Origin: Desulforamulus reducens MI-1
GTDB lineage: Bacteria > Bacillota > Desulfotomaculia > Desulfotomaculales > Desulfotomaculaceae
Direction: 5' to 3'
NCBI RefSeq assembly: GCF_000016165.1
Contig: NC_009253.1
Location: forward strand, 124,001-188,000
Length of the DNA: 64,000 bases
Positions 36,584-44,264 of this stretch are shown piece after piece. Below the pieces are notes generated by a model. That model had not been told where the DNA came from. It saw only the letters and a list, made by a program, of their open reading frames with translations, and searched no databases. Position 1 is the first letter of the stretch. Each line of letters begins with the position of its first letter. The position numbers were made by a program, and so were the translations under genes.

Positions 36584-37342
36584 ATGGGGCCAGAGGAATT
36601 AAGGAAATTGCTGGAGAGTGTCCGTACCCGGGATACGTCCATTGAAGAGGCTATCAATAAATTGAAAATGCTGCCCTATGACGATCTTGGGTATGCCAAA
36701 ATTGATTATCATCGACATTTAAGAAAGGGTTTTCCAGAAGTTATTTTTTGCCAAGGGAAAACCGTAGAACAGGTGGCAGAAATCTTTAAAAGACTATCCC
36801 GGGCCAGTGATACTAATATTATCGGAACCCGGGCCAGTGAGGAAATGTTTCAGGCAGTAAAGAAGCATGTCCCGGGGGCAGAATATGATGCAATGTCTAA
36901 GATGCTGATGCGCCGCTTTTCCAATACAGCAAAGAGAGGGAAGGTATGTGTATGCAGTGCTGGAACAGCAGACCTACCGGTAGCAGAAGAGGCGGCTTTA
37001 ACCTGTGAACTGATGGGTAACCATGTGGAAAGAATCTATGATACTGGGGTAGCCGGTATTCATAGGTTATTGGATCAAGTTGATAAAATATCCCAGGCCA
37101 ATGTTATCATCGTGGTGGCGGGTATGGAGGGAGCCTTGCCCAGTGTTGTGGGTGGCTTGGTGGATAAGCCAGTCATTGCTGTGCCAACCAGTGTTGGTTA
37201 TGGTGCCAGTTTTCATGGGCTGGCAGCACTGCTGGGAATGCTTAATAGTTGTGCCTCAGGAGTTACTGTGGTAAATATTGATAATGGCTTTGGGGCTGGT
37301 TATGCCGCTAGCCTGATTAATAAACTGGCAGGTGATCAATGA
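36584..37342 (+). CDS. larB: LarB, nickel-pincer nucleotide biosynthesis carboxylase
   Basis: Protein of 252 residues. The C-terminal half (about 120-250) is an AIR-carboxylase/PurE-like domain: VCVCSAGTADLPVAEEAA, GVAGIHRLL, VVAGMEGALPSVVGGL and PTSVGYGASFHGLAALLGMLNSC in shortened form. LarB carboxylates and hydrolyses nicotinic acid adenine dinucleotide to pyridinium-3,5-dicarboxylate mononucleotide, the first step to the Ni pincer cofactor of lactate racemase and related enzymes. The start has CAGGAGGT in front. It overlaps larC by four bases. Confidence 0.93.
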   Translation: MGPEELRKLLESVRTRDTSIEEAINKLKMLPYDDLGYAKIDYHRHLRKGFPEVIFCQGKTVEQVAEIFKRLSRASDTNIIGTRASEEMFQAVKKHVPGAEYDAMSKMLMRRFSNTAKRGKVCVCSAGTADLPVAEEAALTCELMGNHVERIYDTGVAGIHRLLDQVDKISQANVIIVVAGMEGALPSVVGGLVDKPVIAVPTSVGYGASFHGLAALLGMLNSCASGVTVVNIDNGFGAGYAASLINKLAGDQ

Positions 37343-38148
37343 TGAGAGTTGCTTATTTGGATTGTTTTGCTGGCATAAGTGGTGATATGTTTTTAGGGGC
37401 ATTGGTTGATTTAGGAGTAGAACTACCGGAACTGAAGCAGGAACTGTTGAAGCTAGGGGTCGAAAACTTTGATATGATAGCAAGAAAAGTGACCCGAAAG
37501 GGAATTAGTGGCGTTAAGGTTGATGTAAAAGTAACAGGAGATCAACCCCACCGGCATCTCGATGACATTGTTAATCTTCTAAGCAACAGTGAGTTGGAAG
37601 ATACCATTAAACAGGATGCCCAAGAAATATTTGGCATGCTGGCAACTGCAGAGGGAAAAATTCATGGTTGTCCACCGGAGAAGGTTCACTTTCATGAAGT
37701 TGGGGCGGTGGATGCCATTGTTGATATTGTGGGGACACTAGTTGGCCTGAAAAAATTAGGGATTGAGGCTGTATACTGCTCTCCATTAAATGTTGGTAGA
37801 GGAACAGTGAAATGTGCCCACGGGATTATGCCGGTACCGGCTCCTGCTACAGCTGAGTTGTTGGTTAACGTACCCCTATATACGGCCGGGCCTGCGATTG
37901 AATTGGTAACTCCCACCGGTGCTGTATTGGCGAAGTATTTAGCAAAAGAGTTTGGCTTACTGCCAGCCATGACCCTAAAGGCTGTGGGATATGGAGCTGG
38001 GGATAGGGAGACAGACATCCCCAACCTGCTAAGAATTATGTTAGGAGAAAGGGATCACCATATTTTTACCTTTTCGCATTGGCAGCAGCCCCATGAACAT
38101 AGTCATAATCATGGTCATGGACAAAGTCATAGCCACAGCCACCAGTAA
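37339..38148 (+). CDS. larC: LarC N-terminal part (LarC1 only), nickel insertion
   Basis: Protein of 269 residues matching only the first part of LarC: MRVAYLDCFAGISGDMFLGAL at the start, then FHEVGAVDAIVDIVG and CSPLNVGRGTVKCAHG. It ends in a His-rich tail (HEHSHNHGHGQSHSHSHQ) likely to bind nickel. Full LarC is about 400 residues, with a LarC2 domain carrying a NIDDM motif and CTP site; in Lactobacillus LarC1 and LarC2 are joined by programmed frameshifting. Here larE starts 38 bases after the stop and I find no LarC2 in any frame. Either LarC2 is elsewhere or the protein acts without it. Confidence 0.85.
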   Translation: MMRVAYLDCFAGISGDMFLGALVDLGVELPELKQELLKLGVENFDMIARKVTRKGISGVKVDVKVTGDQPHRHLDDIVNLLSNSELEDTIKQDAQEIFGMLATAEGKIHGCPPEKVHFHEVGAVDAIVDIVGTLVGLKKLGIEAVYCSPLNVGRGTVKCAHGIMPVPAPATAELLVNVPLYTAGPAIELVTPTGAVLAKYLAKEFGLLPAMTLKAVGYGAGDRETDIPNLLRIMLGERDHHIFTFSHWQQPHEHSHNHGHGQSHSHSHQ

Positions 38149-38185
38149 CCCAGATTATAGATTACAAAATAGCGAGGGAAAAAGC

Positions 38186-38998
38186 TTGTTGTTACAAAAA
38201 AAATATCAAAAGCTACGGCAGCTACTGGGAGAGTGTGGCAAGGTACTGGTGGCCTATTCCGGTGGTACAGACAGCGCCTTTCTGTTGGCTGTGGCGGTTC
38301 AGGAACTGGGAGACAACGTATTGGCAGTAACAGCCATTTCACCAACATCTACAAAGGCAGAGGTGGCGGAGGCACAGCAACTGGCAAAGGAACTGGGCGT
38401 TCACCATAGGATAATCCATTCAAAAGAAATGGACCTGAGGGATTTTGTAGGAAATACCGCAGAAAGATGTTATATCTGCAAGTACAGTCGCTACTTCGAT
38501 CTACAGGAAATTGCCAAGCAAAAAAAGATACCCTGGGTGCTGGATGGATCTAACATGGATGATTTAGATGATTATCGTCCGGGTAACAGAGCCATCAAAG
38601 AATTGGGGTTGCGGAGTCCCATGCAGGAAGTAACTTTAACGAAAAGTGAAATAAGGCAATTATCCCGCCAAATGGGCTTACCCACCTGGAATAAGCCATC
38701 CTCTCCCTGTCTGGCCTCCCGAATACCCTATGGACAGGAGATAACCGAAGAGAAGTTGCGTCGGGTGGAGAAGGCGGAGGAATATCTAACAAAACGGGGT
38801 TTTTCTCCATTGAGGGTTCGACACTATCCAGCAGAAGCAAGAATAGAGATTTCACCGGAACAATTCAGTAAATTGATAGAAAAATCCAAGGATATAACAA
38901 AGGGACTCCGGGAGTTAGGTTTTCCCAAGGTAACCTTAGATTTAGATGGGTTTTACAGTGGAAGTTTAAACAAGAATCTACCAGACAAAGGGGAGTAA
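38186..38998 (+). CDS. larE: LarE, ATP-dependent sulfur transferase
   Basis: PP-loop enzyme of 270 residues from TTG 38186 (GAGGG at 38174-38178 in front). The frame is open back into the His-tail region of larC, but that extension reads as low-complexity in this frame and is not LarE-like. The PP-loop VLVAYSGGTDSAFLL is near residue 20, CYICKYSRY in the middle, and PSSPCLASRIPYG holds the Cys equivalent to Cys176, which donates its sulfur in Lactobacillus LarE. It converts the pincer-precursor carboxylates to thioacids. larA is not in the window. Confidence 0.9.
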   Translation: MLLQKKYQKLRQLLGECGKVLVAYSGGTDSAFLLAVAVQELGDNVLAVTAISPTSTKAEVAEAQQLAKELGVHHRIIHSKEMDLRDFVGNTAERCYICKYSRYFDLQEIAKQKKIPWVLDGSNMDDLDDYRPGNRAIKELGLRSPMQEVTLTKSEIRQLSRQMGLPTWNKPSSPCLASRIPYGQEITEEKLRRVEKAEEYLTKRGFSPLRVRHYPAEARIEISPEQFSKLIEKSKDITKGLRELGFPKVTLDLDGFYSGSLNKNLPDKGE

Positions 38999-39002
38999 AG
39001 TA

Positions 39003-39407
39003 GTGGATGAATTAAGACAGCAGTTATTCCAATTTACAAAGGAAAATCCCTTTAATAAGATGATGAATCTGGAAGTCACCGAATTAAAACCGGGTGAATC
39101 GTGCATCGAAATTACAGTCAATACGAATCACCTGAATCCCCGGGGGAAGTTGCATGGAGGAGTTATCTCCGCCTTGGCAGATACGGCCATGGGAGTGGCT
39201 ATCCGCACCTTGGGAAAGGCTGGTGTAACGGTAAATTTAAATACAAATTTTATCGCCCCTGGGAACCCTGGGGATCGAGTTGTAGCCCGAGGCAAAGTGG
39301 TTCATGAAGGAAGCACGCTAATTTCTGCGGAGTGCACCCTAACAAGGGGTGAAGACATTCTGGCCCGCTCTACCGGAGTATGGTTTATTGTCCAAGATAC
39401 AAATTAA
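39003..39407 (+). CDS. PaaI-type hotdog thioesterase
   Basis: Protein of 134 residues from GTG 39003, four bases after larE. The hotdog fold is shown by LNPRGKLHGGVISALADTAMGVAI (shortened, the conserved HGG motif and central helix), then VTVNLNTNFIAPG and EGSTLISAECTLT. The HGG and Asp/Ala-rich helix place it in the PaaI/YbgC-like group acting on acyl- or aryl-CoA. Substrate unknown. The tight spacing suggests cotranscription with lar genes, but a functional link is not obvious. Confidence 0.85.
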   Translation: MDELRQQLFQFTKENPFNKMMNLEVTELKPGESCIEITVNTNHLNPRGKLHGGVISALADTAMGVAIRTLGKAGVTVNLNTNFIAPGNPGDRVVARGKVVHEGSTLISAECTLTRGEDILARSTGVWFIVQDTN

Positions 39408-39469
39408 GTATGATTTTAATCTCCAGGGAAACACTCTGTTATAGAGTTTTTACCAAGGAGGGGAAATTG

Positions 39470-39991
39470 TTGACAAAAGATGTTATAGCAGCCATAGAGC
39501 AGCGATGTAGTGTTCATTCTTTCACCGGAGAACCGATACCGGAAGCCACTGTGGGACGACTGGTGGAAGCAGCCCTTAGGGCACCCAGTGCCGGTAATTT
39601 GCAGCCCTGGAAACTGGTGGTTGTTTTTAAAGATGAAGTAAAGCGGGACCTGGCAGGGGCCTGTGAAAGGGAGTCCTTTATTGCGGACGCCCCGGTGAAC
39701 ATTGTGGTATGTCTGGAAAAGGGCAAATCCGAACAGGTTTATGGGCCGGAGGGCCAGGTCTACCAGTACCAGGATATTGGGGCGGCCATTGAAAACATGC
39801 TGTTGGCTGCAACAGGTTATGGTTATGGTACCTGCTGGGTAGCAGCCTTTCAAGAGGACAAAGTGTCGCAGATCCTGCAATTGGGTGGCGACCTAAGGCC
39901 CGTTGCCATAGTTGCCGTAGGGAATACAGATGAGAAGCAGGAACCTGTTGCCCGGCGGAATGCTGAGGATGTTGTGAGAATCATTCACTAA
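39470..39991 (+). CDS. Nitroreductase-family flavoprotein
   Basis: FMN-dependent oxidoreductase of about 173 residues from TTG 39470 (AAGGAGGGG at 39455-39463; TTG 39467 is an alternative). The in-frame ATG at 39380 lies inside the preceding gene and has no ribosome site. Family marks: QRCSVHSF, AALRAPSAGNLQPWKLV (FMN phosphate binding) and the central DIGAAIENMLLAATGYGYGTCWVAAF, shortened here. The small size fits the short NADH oxidase/F420-0 FMN reductase-like group. Electron acceptor unknown. Confidence 0.87.
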   Translation: MTKDVIAAIEQRCSVHSFTGEPIPEATVGRLVEAALRAPSAGNLQPWKLVVVFKDEVKRDLAGACERESFIADAPVNIVVCLEKGKSEQVYGPEGQVYQYQDIGAAIENMLLAATGYGYGTCWVAAFQEDKVSQILQLGGDLRPVAIVAVGNTDEKQEPVARRNAEDVVRIIH

Positions 39992-39992
39992 G

Positions 39993-40020
39993 AAAAACTC
40001 CCTATATGGGAGTTTTTCTA
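39993..40020 (+). terminator. Terminator after nitroreductase gene
   Basis: A ten-pair stem AAAAACTCCC/GGGAGTTTTT (39993-40002, 40008-40017) immediately follows the stop and ends in a T-rich tract; closes the lar-thioesterase-nitroreductase unit. Confidence 0.88.
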
Positions 40021-40122
40021 ATAGAGCTATATAGGGCTAACAACTTTTATATATTAGGTTAACTTTAGATAATGATATACTTGAAGATATGATTTTAATA
40101 GAGTAGGCAAGAGGTGAAGGAC

Positions 40123-41322
40123 TTGAGTATAGAAATAGGAGTTAAGTTTATCGATAATCTGGAGCAAGCCAGGTTGGAGATTCAGGATGTGGGTAGTGAC
40201 CAGGGTGGTTGGCAGCGTATGGCTCCCAAAGCGGTGCATAGGGTAATAAAGTTAACGGATGTAAGCCCTACCCAGGCCAATATCATTAAGCAGGAGATAT
40301 TAGCCAGGGGCGGTGAAGCTGCAGTGGCCCGTGGTGTGGTAAACCATTCGGTTGAAAAAACAGATGTTTTACTAATGGCCAGCCTTAAGCAGTACAGAGG
40401 ATTTGTGGACAAGCTTAGAATGCAGCCCTTTGGTTTAGCAAAGCTGGCAGAAAGACTGGCAGAAGCCCTGGGCAATCTTGAAGGAGTAAAAGTTAGAAAA
40501 CTAAACTGCCGGGGAAAGGTCTTGGAGTTGGGCCAGAGAACCCGGGTTATGGGGATTTTAAACATCACACCAGACTCCTTTTCGGATGGGGGGCGTTATA
40601 TGGAAGTGGAGTCTGCCCTGGAACATGCCTTGAGAATGATGGAAGAAGGGGCAGACATCATTGATTTGGGTGGAGTATCCACCCGGCCCGGTTATTCTGA
40701 AGTTACTGAGGATGAAGAAAAACGAAGGGTAGTACCTGTTTTAGAAAAACTTTTACAGGCTGTACCGGTACCGATTAGCCTTGACACCTGGCGGGCCGGA
40801 GTGGCGAAAGAGGCATTAGAAGCTGGTGTTCATATCATTAACGATCAATGGTCCCTTAGGGGCGATCCAGGTTTGGCAGCGGTGGTAGCTAAGTACCAGG
40901 CTCCCATTATAATGATGCACAACGGCTATAATACAAACTATGGGGATATAATGATGGAGGTTCTTCATTTCCTGCGTGTAGGTATTGATATAGCAGAGGA
41001 GTCCGGCATTTCAAGGCAGAATATCATTGTGGACCCGGGTATAGGTTTTGCTAAAACCTATGAACAAAATTTAGAAGTTCTTCGGAGAATGAAAGAGCTA
41101 ACTGTTCTTGGTTGTCCTATATTGTTAGGAACATCTCGTAAATCAGTAATTGCAAAGACCCTCAACCTTCCGGTGGACCAGCGGGTAGAAGGTACTGGAG
41201 CCACAGTGGCCTTGGGAATTGCCTGTGGAGCAGATATCGTAAGGGTACATGATGTGAAAGCAATGGTGAGGGTGGCAAAAATGAGTGATGCCATACTACG
41301 GGGGGTTAACTGTGAAGGATAA
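40123..41322 (+). CDS. folP: Dihydropteroate synthase with N-terminal extension
   Basis: Protein of 399 residues from TTG 40123, placed after GAGGTGAAGG; GTG 40114 lies inside that site. The TIM-barrel DHPS domain covers about 140-395: MGILNITPDSFSDGG, DLGGVSTRPG, ISLDTWRAGVA, IVDPGIGFAKT and LGTSRKS are the pterin and pyrophosphate sites. The preceding ~135 residues are an extra alpha/beta domain found in several clostridial and archaeal-like homologues; its function is not known to me. The enzyme joins p-aminobenzoate to dihydropterin pyrophosphate. It overlaps folB by 11 bases. Confidence 0.92.
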   Translation: MSIEIGVKFIDNLEQARLEIQDVGSDQGGWQRMAPKAVHRVIKLTDVSPTQANIIKQEILARGGEAAVARGVVNHSVEKTDVLLMASLKQYRGFVDKLRMQPFGLAKLAERLAEALGNLEGVKVRKLNCRGKVLELGQRTRVMGILNITPDSFSDGGRYMEVESALEHALRMMEEGADIIDLGGVSTRPGYSEVTEDEEKRRVVPVLEKLLQAVPVPISLDTWRAGVAKEALEAGVHIINDQWSLRGDPGLAAVVAKYQAPIIMMHNGYNTNYGDIMMEVLHFLRVGIDIAEESGISRQNIIVDPGIGFAKTYEQNLEVLRRMKELTVLGCPILLGTSRKSVIAKTLNLPVDQRVEGTGATVALGIACGADIVRVHDVKAMVRVAKMSDAILRGVNCEG

Positions 41323-41680
41323 AATTATACTGAGGGGCATGAATTTTTTTGGTTATCATGGAGTCTTTGAGGAAGAACGCAGGTTGGGTCAGCCCTTTCA
41401 AGTAGATCTGGAGTTATCCATGGATTTACAGCCAGCAGGACAAGGAGATGACTTAAATTTAAGTGTCAGCTACGCTGAAGTCTTCGAGATTGTAGAACAG
41501 GTTTTAACCGGGGAACCTTACAAATTGCTGGAGGCAGTGGCTGAAAGAATTTCGCAACGGGTATTAGAGCAATACGAAAAAGTAGAAGAAATAAAAGTTA
41601 CACTTAAAAAACCAAACGCACCCATCCAAGGAAATTTTCAATATATGGCGGTAGAAATAACCCGCGGGAGGAAGCATTAA
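41312..41680 (+). CDS. folB: Dihydroneopterin aldolase
   Basis: Enzyme of 122 residues starting at GTG 41312 with ACGGGGGG upstream; the frame is open to 41285 within folP, but the GTG gives the normal N-terminus VKDKIILRGM. Conserved pieces are FFGYHGVFEEER (active-site Glu and tunnel), VSYAEVF, the catalytic Lys region and VTLKKPNAPI. It cleaves dihydroneopterin to the 6-hydroxymethyl pterin used by FolK. Translation is likely coupled to folP. Confidence 0.93.
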   Translation: MKDKIILRGMNFFGYHGVFEEERRLGQPFQVDLELSMDLQPAGQGDDLNLSVSYAEVFEIVEQVLTGEPYKLLEAVAERISQRVLEQYEKVEEIKVTLKKPNAPIQGNFQYMAVEITRGRKH

Positions 41681-41683
41681 ACT

Positions 41684-42166
41684 ATGACCGTGGCATATAT
41701 TGGCCTAGGAAGCAACATGGGTGATAAAAAAGCCTATATTCAAAGTGCCCTAAAGAAATTGGACCATTATACAGGGATTCATTTGCTTAGGGTTGCATCC
41801 CTTTACGAGAGTGCCCCCTGGGGTTATTTGGAGCAGGATTGGTTTGTCAATACTGTGGCAGAAGTGGAAACAACCCTTTCACCCGAAAAAATATTACAGG
41901 TGCTGTTTGATATTGAAAGGAGTCTGAACAGAACCAGGGATATTCATTGGGGACCCAGGACAGTGGATCTGGATTTATTACTTTACGGTAGTCAAACAAT
42001 TTGTTTTCCCCATTTGCAAGTACCACACCCCCGTATGCATGAAAGGGCCTTTGTACTGGTTCCCCTGGCAGAGCTATGCCCGAATATGATTTTAACACAA
42101 GGAACTGTGATGGAGTTAGCAGAGAAGACATTAGCGGAGCAGGCAATCAGAAAGATAGAAAGCTAA
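41684..42166 (+). CDS. folK: Hydroxymethyldihydropterin pyrophosphokinase
   Basis: Kinase of 160 residues. N-terminal AYIGLGSNMGDK binds pterin and ATP, LYESAPWG is the flexible loop, and GPRTVDLDLLLYG is the family signature with the two metal-binding aspartates. It activates the pterin substrate for FolP. The gene begins three bases after folB and ends in a terminator shared with the converging gene. Confidence 0.95.
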   Translation: MTVAYIGLGSNMGDKKAYIQSALKKLDHYTGIHLLRVASLYESAPWGYLEQDWFVNTVAEVETTLSPEKILQVLFDIERSLNRTRDIHWGPRTVDLDLLLYGSQTICFPHLQVPHPRMHERAFVLVPLAELCPNMILTQGTVMELAEKTLAEQAIRKIES

Positions 42167-42192
42167 AGCCGGAAGCATCCTCCGGCTTTAGC
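42162..42192. terminator. Bidirectional terminator between folK and the 78-aa gene
   Basis: A perfect 12-bp stem GCTAAAGCCGGA/TCCGGCTTTAGC (42162-42173, 42181-42192) spans the folK stop codon and lies five bases from the stop of the minus-strand gene. Flanking T and A runs allow use from both sides. Confidence 0.75.
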
Positions 42193-42196
42193 TAAA

Positions 42197-42433
42197 CTAA
42201 GTATCTTTTATTTTTTTGAAGATAAATTCCACTCCGGTATCAGGGTTAGCCCAGAAATCTGTTAAACGGTAGCCCTTTTCCAAGGTTTTTTGACACTCTG
42301 AAATTGCCTGTTCAAAATTTTGAATAAAAGCTTTTCCCGTGGCATCCCCTAGGTTAGGGGTATTATCCATCAGCACTTTTTCGACCATATAATCCGGCGC
42401 CTCATTAAAGCCCTCAACTCTGATCGTTGGCAT
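42197..42433 (-). CDS. Small conserved-looking protein of unknown function
   Basis: Protein of 78 residues from ATG 42433, preceded on the minus strand by AAGGAG with an eight-base gap; a GTG at 42442 lies in that ribosome site. It is soluble, acidic/basic mixed, without Cys clusters, and contains NFEQAISECQKTLEKGYRL as a likely amphipathic helix and VEFIFKKIKDT at the end. I do not recognise the family. It is 21 bases downstream of cca and probably cotranscribed with it. Confidence 0.6.
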   Translation of the reverse strand: MPTIRVEGFNEAPDYMVEKVLMDNTPNLGDATGKAFIQNFEQAISECQKTLEKGYRLTDFWANPDTGVEFIFKKIKDT

Positions 42434-42454
42434 GGTATACACTCCTTGAAAAAC

Positions 42455-43885
42455 TTATTTATCTTTATTATTTCCGGCTAGCTTTGTTTTTACCCATAGG
42501 AGTGCAGTTTTTGTATCGGTGATAGAACCGGTGACTTGTTCTTCACATAACTTTTCTAGTATAAGCCCCACCTCTGGGCCTTCAGGGATACCCAGTTCAA
42601 GCAAAGCCGCACCTGATAGATAAGGCACTGGATGGAACCTGTCCTTTTCTACTATAAATTTACCGAGGAGATTCAAAATAAATGTACGATAGGCTTCTAA
42701 TTCACTGATTCTTTCTCCAGCGGTTAAAGTGGCAGTTACGTCAGCCAGTGATAAGATAAGAACATCTAGAATGTAATTTTCCAGAGAACGAAATAATCGG
42801 TATACGGACAGATCAGAACGGTCCCCAGAGTTATAAAGGTTTAGGGGCAGCATATGGAGAAGCACCAGATTTACAAGGTAATGTCTCTCAAGCCGGGAAA
42901 GCTTGAGCCGTGTTGCCAGGGCTTCAGCATAGGGAACGCCTGCTTCGGCATGACCATGAAAAGAAATGCGGCCATCTTCTCTGATTACAGCGGTATCGGG
43001 CTTTCCCACATCATGAATAAGAGCTGCCAGCTTAAGTACTTGGCAACGACTTCTGCCACCGGATAGGTGTTGATTAAAATGAATAAGCAACGGTTCTCCT
43101 TCTGACGGTATGGTGGATAATTCTTGTAAAATCACCTCAAGACATTCATAGGTACGCAGACAGTGACGCCAAACGTTTTCAACATGATAGTGATTTTGTT
43201 TAGTTTGAGCCATGCGTAATTGGCCAGGTAATAAATACTGCCAAAAATGTAATTCTTGATCCATATAATTAATCCAGAATGATGTGATTGGTAATTTAAA
43301 AAGGATAGCTAGCTCATGCCAAAGCCGTTCGCCGGCGATCTGTTCAATACGGCGGGTACCTTGTCTAAGCAATACCATGGTTTCTGGAATAATGGCTAGA
43401 TTGTATGTGGCTGCAAAGCGTATGCCACGCAGGGACCGCAGAGGGTCCTGTTGGATAGAGGAACTTGATGCAGCCCGCAGTAAACCTTTTTTTAAATCCC
43501 CTTTACCCCCTGTTGGGTCTTGTATTTGATTTTGCCAATTATACTTGTTAATACCCATCGATACAGGTAGAGCCATGGCATTGAGTGTAAAGTCTCTGGC
43601 AAAAAGGTCCTTTTCCAGGATTTCATCCCGCAGAGGGCTAAAATCAAGATGCCACGAATTTGTTACAACCCGTAGCATTTCACGTTGGTCATCCAGTGTA
43701 ACCAGGCTTCCCTGATATTGTTGGGTCAAAGTTTGGGCCAATGCAAAAACCTTAGCTGTCACACAAAAATCTAGGTCAACGGGTATCTTGTTTAAGAATA
43801 AATCTCTCACAGCACCACCCACCAGATAGGTTTGAATGCTTAGCTGTTGAGAAAGCATACTGATGGTACTCAATAAGCTCCACAC
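42455..43885 (-). CDS. cca: CCA tRNA nucleotidyltransferase
   Basis: Class II tRNA nucleotidyltransferase/poly(A) polymerase family protein of 476 residues. The nucleotidyltransferase core has LVGGAVRDLFL and the DLDFCV metal motif (about 20-40), RDFTLNAMAL, and the tRNA-binding DPLRSLRGIRFAA. A downstream HD domain is marked by ALIHDVGKPD with HGHAEAG. It adds or repairs the 3' CCA end; the two tRNAs in this window already encode CCA. Start is GTG 43885 with GGTGAT upstream. Confidence 0.9.
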   Translation of the reverse strand: MWSLLSTISMLSQQLSIQTYLVGGAVRDLFLNKIPVDLDFCVTAKVFALAQTLTQQYQGSLVTLDDQREMLRVVTNSWHLDFSPLRDEILEKDLFARDFTLNAMALPVSMGINKYNWQNQIQDPTGGKGDLKKGLLRAASSSSIQQDPLRSLRGIRFAATYNLAIIPETMVLLRQGTRRIEQIAGERLWHELAILFKLPITSFWINYMDQELHFWQYLLPGQLRMAQTKQNHYHVENVWRHCLRTYECLEVILQELSTIPSEGEPLLIHFNQHLSGGRSRCQVLKLAALIHDVGKPDTAVIREDGRISFHGHAEAGVPYAEALATRLKLSRLERHYLVNLVLLHMLPLNLYNSGDRSDLSVYRLFRSLENYILDVLILSLADVTATLTAGERISELEAYRTFILNLLGKFIVEKDRFHPVPYLSGAALLELGIPEGPEVGLILEKLCEEQVTGSITDTKTALLWVKTKLAGNNKDK

Positions 43886-44047
43886 GAATTATCACCGTCC
43901 AGAATAAGACCGCAGGGAATCATTAAATTATTTGCAACCCCTAACAATCCTATACAATGGGTAATTTATCTACAATTTATTATAACATTTGGTAGTATTT
44001 TCTGTCTTGACAGGGACTTACGAAAATTCTAACTATGCGTAAAATAG
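43886..44047. other. Divergent intergenic region between cca and pan operon
   Basis: No gene is seen. The region is A+T-rich and must contain the minus-strand cca promoter; the best minus-strand candidates are weak, so I do not assign one. Confidence 0.35.
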
Positions 44048-44076
44048 TTGTTAGCTTGTTAAAACAGTGCTATTAT
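44048..44076 (+). promoter_or_regulatory. Promoter of the pantothenate operon
   Basis: TTGTTA (44048-44053) and TATTAT (44071-44076) with a 17-bp spacer; the predicted start near 44083 leaves a 180-base leader. Confidence 0.7.
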
Positions 44077-44084
44077 TGATTTCG

Positions 44085-44217
44085 GGTAGTATCCCTAGGG
44101 GAACTGCACCTTTTTCCTGACAAATAAAATATTTTGCCGCTTGGAGCCGAAGGGACCGAGACGGGGGGTGTTAATTTGATTGAAAACCTTTCGAATATTC
44201 TCGGGGGGTTTTTTGTG
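44085..44217 (+). promoter_or_regulatory. pan operon leader with mutually exclusive hairpins
   Basis: Terminator: 44183-44194 (AAAACCTTTCGA, starting at the run of A) pairs with TCGGGGGGTTTT at 44201-44212, three G-U pairs included, followed by TTGTGTTTTTT. Antiterminator: the same ACCTTTCG (44186-44193) can instead pair with CGGGGGGT at 44162-44169. That segment also closes an upstream hairpin (CCG-CTTGG ... CCGAG-A-CGG, about 44138-44164). A further stem GGT-AGT-A-TCCC/GGGA-ACT-GC-ACC lies at about 44086-44110. This is the form of a riboswitch or attenuator. It could be the known pan RNA motif, but I cannot confirm the consensus. Confidence 0.65.
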
Positions 44218-44264
44218 TTTTTTAAATAGTATTAAATGAAGATCAATGTGGACGGGAGGATATT

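Noticed and set aside
38093-38185. LarE start at ATG 38093, or a LarC1-LarE frameshift fusion
   Set aside because: The extension translates the His-tail region in another frame and is not LarE-like; TTG 38186 has a good ribosome site and gives the family's N-terminus. No slippery site is evident.
39380-39469. Nitroreductase start at ATG 39380
   Set aside because: That start lies inside the thioesterase gene and adds a non-homologous N-terminus; AAGGAGGGG points to TTG 39467/39470.
44085-44217. T-box or a common vitamin riboswitch in the pan leader
   Set aside because: The T-box core (AGGGTGGNACCGCG) and the conserved cores of TPP, FMN, cobalamin and SAM riboswitches are not present.
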